This document shows, in pieces, positions 1 through 6,141 of a DNA stretch of 6,141 nt. A program made the translations under genes and the position numbers. The notes beneath the pieces were generated by a model, which ran no database searches, was not told where the DNA came from, and worked only from the letters and a program-made list of their open reading frames with translations. Each line of letters starts with the position of its first letter. Position 1 is the stretch's first letter. The DNA lies in the NCBI GenBank assembly GCA_027858275.1, contig JAQIDA010000100.1, positions 1 to 6,141 on the forward strand, written 5' to 3'. This stretch comes from Candidatus Kapaibacterium sp. (GTDB taxonomy: Bacteria; Bacteroidota; Ignavibacteria; Kapaibacteriales; UBA2268).

Positions 1-140
1 TAGTATTCGAAAATTTATGTCCCGGCAAATATAACTTAAATATAATCATGGAACACTACAAAGGGCCGGAATTCTCCGTGGAACTCGATTGCAACGGTGT
101 TAAGGAAATTCACAAAGATTTGATTGCTGAAGGAGATAAA
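1..140 (+). repeat. Direct repeat copy A (546-nt period)
   Basis: This stretch matches 547-686 at an offset of 546 bases, exactly 182 codons or two domains. By eye the first 79 bases are identical and about nine mismatches fall in the remaining 61. The match probably continues left of the window. It indicates recent duplication or gene conversion of a two-domain module within the gene. Confidence 0.9.
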
Positions 141-1502
141 GATTCATGTTGTGACGGGAAAATTCACATCAGAGTTAAAGACGAAGATACTAAGGAAGCC
201 TTGAACGGCGCTAAAGTTACAATATGGAAAGACGGTAAAAACATCGGTGAAAAAATTGTCGTCGACGGTTTTGTTTTATTCGAGAACTTATGCGAAGGTA
301 AATATGGATTCGATATTCTAAAAGAGGGTTATAAACATATTGAATTCGTAATTGAACTTGGCTGTAACGAAAACAAAGATCCGATTAAATATCTCGCAAA
401 CGAAAAAAATCAGGATTCATGCTGTAACGGTAAAATATATGTAATTCCAAGAGATGCTGAAACAGAAGAATTGCTCAAAGGTGCTCAGGTAAATATATTT
501 AAAGACGGTGCAAAAATTGGATCAAAAATTGTTGAAGAAGGATATGTAGTATTCGAAAATTTATGTCCCGGCAAATATAACTTAAATATAATCATGGAAC
601 ACTACAAAGGGCCGGAATTCTCCGTAGAACTCGAATGCAACGGTGTAGCAGAAATTCATAAAGATTTGATTGCTGAGGGCGATAAAGACAGCTGATGCGA
701 CGGCAGAATATATATTATTCCCAAAGATGCGGATTCCGGCGAAAAACTCAAATACGCAAAAGTGAGATTGTACTTCAACGGTGAAAAAATCGGTGAAAAA
801 ATTTCTACTGAAGGAGTAGTTGTCTTCGAAAATCTTTGTGAAGGCAAATACTCAGGTTCTATCATAGCAGAAGGTATGCAAGGCATTGAATTTAATATTG
901 AGCTTGGTTGCAACGAAACTAAGGAACTTCACAAGGAGCTTGAATCCAACAAAAAAGAATGTTGCGACGGTGTGATTTACTATGTTTTGAAGGATTCAAC
1001 GGACGGTAAGGCTATTAATGAGGCTGAAGCAAGCTTGTTCATGGACGGCAAATTTGTAGCAGAAAAGTATACTAACGGCGACGGAATACTTATATTCACA
1101 GATGTTTGCGAAGGCAAATACCAGATTTCTACAAAGAGAAACGGATATAAAGCTTTTGAATTCAATTTCGATGTCGAATGCAACGATACTCTTGAAATCA
1201 CAAAATATATGAACCGTGAAGAAGAAGAAAAAGATTCTTGCTGCACGGCAATTTTGAAAATTATCATCATAGATTCTGAAACATTAGAACCCATTGCCAA
1301 CACGAACATCGTTGTCGAAGGCAAAGGCTTCAGAGAAGAAGGAACAACTGACAGCGAAGGCGAAGTGCATTTCGACGGGCTGTGTGCTCCGCGCGAATAC
1401 GCTGTGATTGCTTCAATCGAAGGTTACATAACTGAAGATTTGGGAGTCGGATTCGAGAAATGCTTCACTCATGAAAAGACAATTAAGCTTATTAAGAAAT
1501 AA
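3..1502 (+). CDS. Tandem-repeat four-Cys prealbumin/CarboxypepD_reg-like protein, 5'-partial, interrupted by an in-frame TGA
   Basis: The frame is already open at the left edge (it reads VFENLCPGKY from position 3), so the true start lies outside the window and the ATG at 48 is an internal Met. The visible part is the end of one domain plus five complete domains of 89-93 residues, beginning at 141, 414, 687, 954 and 1233. Each starts with a CC pair (DSCC or KECC), then has a G-A-x-V strand, 'KDGxxIGxK', 'VxFENLCxGKY' and 'ELxCN'. This resembles the short beta-sandwich SpaA/CNA-B or carboxypeptidase-regulatory fold used in extracellular proteins. Cys occurs only at the four conserved positions per domain. 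In-frame TGA at 693-695 replaces the first Cys of the third CC pair, and 268 sense codons follow to TAA at 1500. A standard gene caller would split this into two pieces ending at 695 and 1502. Function is unknown; secretion and disulfide bonding are inferred, since the N-terminus is not visible. Confidence 0.82.
547..686 (+). repeat. Direct repeat copy B (546-nt period), ending just before the in-frame TGA
   Basis: This is the second copy of the segment at 1-140. Bases 547-625 are identical to 1-79 and similarity falls off toward 686. The similarity weakens right at the DS-C-C codons where copy B carries the TGA at 693. Confidence 0.9.
693..695 (+). other. In-frame TGA at a conserved Cys position (candidate Sec codon, nonsense mutation or sequence error)
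   Basis: The codons read GAC AGC TGA TGC GAC GGC. The equivalent sites in the neighbouring domains read GAT TCA TGT TGT GAC and GAT TCA TGC TGT AAC, so TGA stands exactly where the first Cys of the CC pair belongs. The frame is unchanged on both sides and the downstream domain keeps its other three Cys. UGA is not a general sense codon here: the 1169 visible codons of the large gene at 2634 and the protease gene contain none in frame, and both encode Trp with TGG. A weak AU-rich stem (702-722, loop UAUAU) lies just downstream but does not resemble a typical bacterial SECIS, whose apical loop usually has a G near its start. Sec, mutation and base-call error all remain possible. Confidence 0.6.
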
Positions 1503-1541
1503 TAATATATATTATTGGCACTGAGTTGTCATGTTTAAATC

Positions 1542-1576
1542 AAACGTCGGATTAATTGAAATCCGGCGTTTTTTTT
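1542..1576 (+). terminator. Rho-independent terminator of the tandem-repeat gene
   Basis: An inverted repeat pairs 1543-1553 (AACGTCGGATT) with 1560-1570 (AATCCGGCGTT). That gives 11 pairs including one G-U, a six-base loop AATTGA, and a run of eight T from 1569 to 1576. It lies about 40 bases after the TAA at 1500-1502, in the right orientation to end gene 1. The right half lies inside the 3' end of the convergent protease gene, whose stop codon (1552-1554) is part of the stem and loop edge. On the opposite strand the hairpin is followed only by a short, mixed T stretch, so it is probably a weaker terminator for the protease. Confidence 0.88.
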
Positions 1577-2406
1577 GTTTTGATCATATACCAAGAAGCG
1601 GCACTGATAATCACTATTCCTGAGAACATCAGAATAAGCGCGCTTCCTAAATCGAGCTTTTCAACGGATTGTTCGAGTTCGACTAAATCTGTTTGAGTCA
1701 TCGCTATGTAGGCTATTAGATTATTTGTGAAATGAATAATTATCGGCAACCACAAAGTTCGGCTCGCGTATGCGCTGACACCAAGGAACAGTCCGATGAA
1801 AGTCAATGAAACAAATCCGATAGGATTCATGTGTATAATCCCGAATAGGAGGGATGTGATGATTATAGATTTCGCCGGGGAGAAATCATATTCAAACGCA
1901 TTCTGCAGATACCCGCGAAACAGAAATTCTTCTGAGAATGCCGGGACAATCGCGATCACGCTTATTGATAAAATAATTTGTAGAAGACTGTCTCCAAGAA
2001 GAAATTGAGCATATACATCTTCAATTAATTTTGTCAGAGTTTCATATAAAGGTTTCAGTGCTTCCGGAACTGTCATTTCTTGAATGACGTCATACCCGCT
2101 CTGAAACAAAAGAATTCCGACAATTCCGATTAGTCCCGCAGCGATATGACTGAGTTGCGGAAACTGCCGTAAATTGAAAATCTTATGGAAATTCATAGAA
2201 GAAGATTTTGCTATGAGTATTGTCAGACCCAACATTATAATTAATTGAAGAATGCCTTGAGTGAGCAACATCAGCTCCGGTTGTTTCATGACATCAAAAG
2301 ATATGGAAACAAGCACACCGGCTGAATAATATAAGAGAATGATTATCCCAAAACCCAGCAATGCTATGGTAGATGCTTTCATGTTGCTGTGCTGAAGATT
2401 AATCAT
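1552..2406 (-). CDS. CPBP family (Abi/CAAX-type) intramembrane metalloprotease
   Basis: Predicted integral membrane glutamic/metallo-endopeptidase of the CPBP (CAAX protease and bacteriocin-processing) family, related to eukaryotic Rce1. Numbered from the upstream TTG at 2427, the three family motifs are EEFLFRG (E166, E167, R171), FGIIHMN (F195, H199) and HFTNN (H232, N236), so the active-site set appears complete. Hydrophobic stretches lie near residues 20-42, 52-72, 94-109, 148-163, 186-198, 204-219 and 262-280, giving about seven or eight membrane segments. The C-terminus is a short charged tail (KTKKTPDFN). I place the start at the ATG at 2406; TTG at 2427 (291 residues) and ATG at 2382 are alternatives, and none has a clear Shine-Dalgarno site. 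The substrate cannot be read from the sequence. Bacterial relatives include bacteriocin-immunity proteins and membrane-protein processors, but no bacteriocin gene is visible nearby. Confidence 0.92.
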   Translation of the reverse strand: MINLQHSNMKASTIALLGFGIIILLYYSAGVLVSISFDVMKQPELMLLTQGILQLIIMLGLTILIAKSSSMNFHKIFNLRQFPQLSHIAAGLIGIVGILLFQSGYDVIQEMTVPEALKPLYETLTKLIEDVYAQFLLGDSLLQIILSISVIAIVPAFSEEFLFRGYLQNAFEYDFSPAKSIIITSLLFGIIHMNPIGFVSLTFIGLFLGVSAYASRTLWLPIIIHFTNNLIAYIAMTQTDLVELEQSVEKLDLGSALILMFSGIVIISAASWYMIKTKKTPDFN

Positions 2407-2490
2407 ATTTGCAGTTGATGTATTCAAATTTAGAAACTATTTTGATAAAATACGACTATTTGATCTAATAGTAGCAATATTTGCCGTTTA

Positions 2491-2506
2491 TAAATTTGTA
2501 TACAAA
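2491..2506 (+). promoter_or_regulatory. Candidate Bacteroidota-type -7 element overlapping a 12-bp palindrome
   Basis: TAAATTTG at 2491-2498 fits the Bacteroidota -7 consensus TAnnTTTG. It overlaps TTTGTATACAAA (2495-2506), a perfect 12-base palindrome that could be a dimeric repressor site. I found no TTG at the expected -33 spacing (the nearest upstream is at 2460-2462, too far), so promoter activity is uncertain. It lies about 130 bases upstream of the ATG at 2634. Confidence 0.25.
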
Positions 2507-2569
2507 GAGAGAGAGGAGTGAAGGACAGAATATTTTGAAATATAAGCGAAGAATAATATTTTTAAATCA

Positions 2570-2599
2570 TTGGCTTTTTAGCTATCTTTATTTTAATAT
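2570..2599 (+). promoter_or_regulatory. Candidate sigma70-like promoter for the large secreted protein gene
   Basis: TTGGCT (2570-2575) and TAATAT (2594-2599) are separated by 18 bases, and each matches four of six consensus positions. A transcript would start near 2606, leaving a leader of about 28 bases before the ATG at 2634. The region is AT-rich, so chance matches are likely; a competing box TATGAT at 2597-2602 would be at poorer spacing. Confidence 0.3.
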
Positions 2600-2633
2600 G
2601 ATATGTTGTGAATTTGTGAAAACGCGGTAATAA

Positions 2634-5600
2634 ATGTTTGATACAAAAAATATAAAAACTCTATACGGATCGAAAATTACTTTCTTGTTCTTTATGCTTG
2701 TAATGTTGTTGTCGGTTCCGGACAAGCTCTCTTCTCAGACTGTATTCATCAGTGAATACTACAATGCTGTTTCTCCTGCTTATGAATGGACTGAGTTGAT
2801 AGTAGTAGCTGATAATGTAACCCTCAGCGGATATGTTCTCAGAGATAACGTTGCAAATTTCGGAATGCCTAACAAATGGGAGGGTGGCGTTAAGTTCAAC
2901 GACAATGCTTTGTGGAGAAATCTGAGATCGGGGACTGTGATAGTTATTAATCACAGAAATTCCGGTGGGGCAGATTATGAGAAAGCTGACGGATATATCG
3001 AAGTTTCCGCCGAAGATGAAAGATTCTTTTCAAAACATTATGATGCCTGTGATGCTGCCACATGGCAACAGAAAGCCTTGTCGATTGCTGCTGTCGCAGA
3101 TATACTACAAATTCTTGATGATGAAGGAAATCATGTTCATTCTTTGAGCCACATGATAATGCCCGGTGGTGATTACAATCTCATTAAAGGCATGAAATTG
3201 AATTACGGACGGGAATGTCCGGGCAGCAGCTCTCTGAAAGTTATTCCGGGCCTGCAGATGAAAGATTACTATCCCGGACACGGTACATCACTTGCAGCAG
3301 CTGATAATGTCCTGACAAAAGGGCTGCCGAATAACAGTAAAATGTTGGTCGATAGAAATCAAGAATTTTGGCATCTGAAGCGCGCGCCCGAATGGGATAC
3401 TCCTCAAGGATCGGCAACACTTGCGCCGGACAAAAAATCGATTAAACTGACTTGGAACGCAGCGGATGATATTTTACCCCAAAATAATTACCAAGGCTAT
3501 TTGCTTGTCAAAATTCCTTCGAATAATACCGGTTCATCCGAACATCCCAAAGACGGAACCACTTACCGTGCTGATGACGACAAATTCAATAAACTCGGTT
3601 CAGGGGCGGTTATTGTGCATGTCTTATCTTCAGAGGAAAGAGTGTATATTGATTCTGATGTAGAATGCGGCGAATCCTATGTCTATAGGATATATGCTTA
3701 TCGCTTTCAGGAAGATGACAGTTTCGGCAACCCTGCACTTGAAGTTTATGCACGAGGCCGAGAATACAACGAAACTGATTATGCAGAGATCAATGTTGAT
3801 CTTGATATTCCCGCTAAACCGACTATTTTGGTAGAGGACGGAAGAGTGTTGATCTATAACAATGAAACAGTGAAATTATCAGTTCAAACCGGCGAAACTG
3901 TCGATCGTTACGAATGGTATAAAGACGCAGTTATAATTCCGGGTGAAACCTCCGCCGATCTGATAGTTAGCCAAACTGGTGAATATTCTGCAAGGATATA
4001 CTCCGCCTTCAACTGTTATGCTGAATCTGACCCGATGAAAATCACTAAAATTATTAAAAAAGACACAAAATTGGTCCTGAACGATCAAGACATTACTCAA
4101 GATACTATAATGCGATTTTGCATAGACGATCTTCTGATTTTCAGAGCATTCGGCGGCGAGAAAGTGAACTGGTATAAGGATGATGAATTGATTTTGGAGG
4201 ATAGTGATGAGTATCAGCCTTTCGAGTCAGGTCGATATTTTGCGGTTGTTTTTGATTACGAGGAGACATATAAAGATACGACATTGTCATTTGTGTTGAA
4301 GTTGATTCAAGATTCTTTTTATATTGATCAAGACACATTGAGATTCTATTTGACAGCTGATGAACAAGGGCAAATGAAGCCTTTCTATCTCGAAAATAAG
4401 GGGACTGATACTTTGTACATAGATGTTATTGACTCCCCTCCGAATTTCTATGTCAGTTCCGACGACCCTCTCGTAATATTCCCGGTCGAATCGAATCCTA
4501 AAAGATATGAAGTAACTTTCGATCCAAGTTTTCCCGGTGTATTCATGGAGAGAATTGTTTTTACAACCGAGTGTGGCACTAAAGATACTGTGGTCCTGCT
4601 TGGAATCAAGGAGAGTAAGTACCTGACTGCAACCCCTAATAATATTGAGTTTGCTCCGGTATTAATTTGTGAAGATGAGGAACCTGAAGCCATTATAGTT
4701 CTCAAGAATAATGAAACGACTGAAATAGATGTTGAAGAGCCCTTGATTTCCGCGCCATTTGAATTAGTTTCGCATGATTTACCCAAAGCGGTTCAACCCG
4801 GAGCGACAACAAATATAAGAATTAAATTCAATCCTCAAGTCGGAGGATTCTTCAAGAAAAACATGAGCATTCCTTTCAGTTTTGACAATAAGGGAACGCC
4901 TTTGGAATCAGAAGTGAAAGTTCTGTTACGAGGTACGGTGCTGGTCCCGAGCTATGACTTGGAATATATCGTAAAAGATATTCCGACATTTGCGCAAGGC
5001 ACTCTGTACGAAGAATATGACATAGAGATAACTAATACAGGCGAAACATCTCTGACATTTAGTACTCCTTCAGGCAATTCAGCTGTTGAGTTCCTCAATC
5101 TGCCGATTGTAATTGCGGAAACGGAGACAAAGACTCTCAGTTACAGATTTACGGCACCAATAGAATTAGACTTCGATGAGATGATCAATATTGAAGCTGA
5201 GCCTTGCGATATTGTCCAATTGTTAAATATCAAATATACTAATCGTCCGGTTGAATTTTCCCCTGACAAATGGGATGTGGATTTCGGGGACAACAATTTC
5301 TGTACTTTCATCGCTCCGCAGACCCTAACGATCGAGCTGGTTTTCAGCGGCAATCTTGCGACCGATCCGAAAATAGCCGGTATTGAAGATTTTCAAAACA
5401 GTTGCTTCTCATCTGACTTGAGCGTAGGGCAGAGATTGACTTATACGAATAATATCACGATTTCATTTGATCCGAGCGACGAGGGTGAATACATTGATTC
5501 ATTAGTTATATATCTCAATCCCGGCAACAAACGAAGAGTTGCATACGTTCGAGGAAAGATTAATCAAACGGATTATTCCATAGACAAACAAACTCTTGAT

Positions 5601-6141
5601 TTTGGCATCTTCGGACTGGGCGGCAGCGGCAGTGAACAATTCACAATCTCCAATACAGGTTCAACAACTATCACTATTGACAATATCTCCGGAGTAAGTC
5701 CTCCGTATTCATATAACGCCTCGAATCCTTCTTTGCCGTTTGATCTTTATCCCAATGAAACGATGGATATAATAATTGATTATATGTCCGCCGAACCGTT
5801 TAGCCAAAAGTTCTCTATAAATGTATTATTTGGCGATCCTTGTATGGGTGATTCAATAATTGTTTTAAACGCGAAGACTTATGATGATCGCAGAGCAGAA
5901 GTTAAAATAGCTACTTCCGCCGAAATCCGAGGGAAAGCCGGAGACATTAGGATATTCCCTGTATATTTTGAACTCGACAAAAACTATTCTGCCCCTGAAG
6001 TTAATATAACTTCAATAAAAGGAGTTTTTAGAACTAATCCAACATTGTTAAAGATGCTAGATGTAAAATTCGGAACTTCCCTCGCAACGGCTTCAGTTTC
6101 AGGATTAACTTTCAACGAAGATAATCCCGGCATAGTGGAGT
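2634..6141 (+). CDS. Large secreted multidomain protein: lamin-tail-like, FnIII/Ig-like and ASH/HYDIN-like repeats; 3'-partial
   Basis: Open for 1169 codons from ATG 2634 to the right edge. An in-frame TAA at 2631-2633 directly precedes the ATG, fixing the upstream limit; no Shine-Dalgarno site is visible. Residues 1-35 look like a signal peptide: Lys at 5, 8 and 14, hydrophobic core 15-28, likely cleavage near Q35. Next comes a lamin-tail-like domain from residue 37 (VFISEYYN, EWTEL at 51-55, LSGYVLRD at 64-71), running to about 250. An FnIII-like segment spans about 258-380. Two Ig-like segments have matching WYKD motifs at W428 and W513. Four or five ASH/HYDIN-like sandwiches follow from about 566 to 1080, marked by LENKG (586-590), ITNTG (799-803), ISNTG (1005-1009) and FDP/FNP turns. 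The last visible part (about 1090-1169, 'RGKAGD..IFPVYF') may begin a cohesin-like domain. It is probably a surface or secreted structural protein; a C-terminal type IX sorting domain could lie outside the window. No catalytic motif was seen. Confidence 0.9.
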   Translation, partial: MFDTKNIKTLYGSKITFLFFMLVMLLSVPDKLSSQTVFISEYYNAVSPAYEWTELIVVADNVTLSGYVLRDNVANFGMPNKWEGGVKFNDNALWRNLRSGTVIVINHRNSGGADYEKADGYIEVSAEDERFFSKHYDACDAATWQQKALSIAAVADILQILDDEGNHVHSLSHMIMPGGDYNLIKGMKLNYGRECPGSSSLKVIPGLQMKDYYPGHGTSLAAADNVLTKGLPNNSKMLVDRNQEFWHLKRAPEWDTPQGSATLAPDKKSIKLTWNAADDILPQNNYQGYLLVKIPSNNTGSSEHPKDGTTYRADDDKFNKLGSGAVIVHVLSSEERVYIDSDVECGESYVYRIYAYRFQEDDSFGNPALEVYARGREYNETDYAEINVDLDIPAKPTILVEDGRVLIYNNETVKLSVQTGETVDRYEWYKDAVIIPGETSADLIVSQTGEYSARIYSAFNCYAESDPMKITKIIKKDTKLVLNDQDITQDTIMRFCIDDLLIFRAFGGEKVNWYKDDELILEDSDEYQPFESGRYFAVVFDYEETYKDTTLSFVLKLIQDSFYIDQDTLRFYLTADEQGQMKPFYLENKGTDTLYIDVIDSPPNFYVSSDDPLVIFPVESNPKRYEVTFDPSFPGVFMERIVFTTECGTKDTVVLLGIKESKYLTATPNNIEFAPVLICEDEEPEAIIVLKNNETTEIDVEEPLISAPFELVSHDLPKAVQPGATTNIRIKFNPQVGGFFKKNMSIPFSFDNKGTPLESEVKVLLRGTVLVPSYDLEYIVKDIPTFAQGTLYEEYDIEITNTGETSLTFSTPSGNSAVEFLNLPIVIAETETKTLSYRFTAPIELDFDEMINIEAEPCDIVQLLNIKYTNRPVEFSPDKWDVDFGDNNFCTFIAPQTLTIELVFSGNLATDPKIAGIEDFQNSCFSSDLSVGQRLTYTNNITISFDPSDEGEYIDSLVIYLNPGNKRRVAYVRGKINQTDYSIDKQTLDFGIFGLGGSGSEQFTISNTGSTTITIDNISGVSPPYSYNASNPSLPFDLYPNETMDIIIDYMSAEPFSQKFSINVLFGDPCMGDSIIVLNAKTYDDRRAEVKIATSAEIRGKAGDIRIFPVYFELDKNYSAPEVNITSIKGVFRTNPTLLKMLDVKFGTSLATASVSGLTFNEDNPGIVE

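Larger units (their letters stand above)
141..1499 (+). repeat. Five complete tandem domain repeats of 89-93 codons
   Basis: The units are 141-413 (91 codons), 414-686 (91), 687-953 (89), 954-1232 (93) and 1233-1499 (89). A sixth, partial unit precedes them from the left edge to 140. Cys positions within the units are 3, 4, 51, 75 in units 1-3 (with TGA at position 3 of unit 3), 3, 4, 52, 76 in unit 4 and 3, 4, 51, 77 in unit 5. Units 1-3 are close relatives. Units 4 and 5 are more diverged, and unit 5 also lacks the 'ENLCxGKY' wording (it has DGLCAPREY), as expected for a capping terminal domain. Confidence 0.85.

Noticed and set aside
702..722. Stem just after the TGA: GG (bulge CA) GAATA, loop TATAT, TATTC CC, considered as a SECIS
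   Set aside because: It is AU-rich, begins only about nine bases after the TGA, has no G in the loop, and overlaps codons (R-I-Y-I-I-P) that are similar in a neighbouring repeat, so coding alone can explain it. Not strong enough to annotate.
694..785. TGATG stop-start overlap, with an ATG at 695 as a possible translational restart
   Set aside because: The ATG is in a different frame and gives only about 30 codons of unrelated sequence, while the conserved repeat continues in the original frame.
656..1324. Antisense open frames opposite the repeat gene (656-913 and 980-1324)
   Set aside because: They are mirror frames of a strongly conserved repeat coding sequence, with no recognisable domain or start signal.
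1..1502. General reassignment of UGA (codes 4 or 25)
   Set aside because: Only one in-frame TGA is seen in more than 1900 codons, Trp is encoded by TGG, and the site aligns with Cys, not with Trp or Gly.
1501..1516. 16-base perfect palindrome AATAATATATATTATT at the stop of the repeat gene
   Set aside because: It is composed only of A and T, so pairing is weak, and no T run follows it. The GC-containing hairpin at 1543-1570 explains termination better.
2661..5353. Several short open frames of 60-112 codons on both strands inside the large gene
   Set aside because: The large + strand frame is continuous from 2634 to the edge with a signal peptide and domain motifs; the short frames have no recognisable content.
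1..6141. CRISPR array, tRNA, rRNA, insertion-sequence ends or phage genes
   Set aside because: I saw no short spaced repeats, tRNA-like or rRNA-like sequence, transposase motifs or terminal inverted repeats; the window is almost fully occupied by three coding frames.

Overview
The window looks like a bacterial chromosome segment, most likely from the FCB superphylum (Bacteroidota, Ignavibacteria or Kapabacteria-like). The basis is indirect. There is a long surface protein that begins with a lamin-tail-like domain and continues into Ig/FnIII-like and ASH/HYDIN-like ('choice-of-anchor'-like) beta-sandwich repeats. No gene start has a clear Shine-Dalgarno site. One spacer carries a TAnnTTTG element of the Bacteroidota -7 type. 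No marker gene fixes the lineage.

Layout: three genes, ordered right, left, right. (1) Positions 1-1502, + strand: the 3' part of a gene for a tandem-repeat protein of about 90-residue prealbumin/carboxypeptidase-regulatory-like domains. Each domain has four cysteines at fixed places: a CC pair at its start, one C in the motif 'NLCxGKY' and one in 'xCN'. The reading frame is open from the left edge to a TAA at 1500-1502 except for one in-frame TGA at 693-695. That TGA falls exactly on the first Cys of the CC pair in the third complete repeat, and 268 intact, well-conserved codons follow it. (2) Positions 1552-2406, - strand: a CPBP/Abi (CAAX-protease-like) membrane metalloprotease with all three signature motifs. 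It converges on gene 1 across a 49-base gap. A strong rho-independent terminator for gene 1 begins in that gap and runs into the end of the protease gene. (3) Position 2634 to the right edge, + strand: a very large secreted protein (at least 1169 residues, cut off by the window) with a signal peptide and at least eight predicted extracellular domains.

The only sizeable non-coding stretch is the divergent spacer of about 0.2 kb between genes 2 and 3. It holds candidate promoter elements, a 12-base perfect palindrome and a purine tract. The orientations mean the three genes do not form an operon, and nothing in the sequence ties them to one pathway. Genes 1 and 3 share only the theme of modular surface or extracellular beta-sandwich proteins.

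The point most worth following up is the Cys-position TGA. It could be selenocysteine recoding, a recent nonsense mutation, or a sequencing or assembly error in a repetitive gene. I could not see a convincing bacterial SECIS hairpin, so recoding is open and not established.
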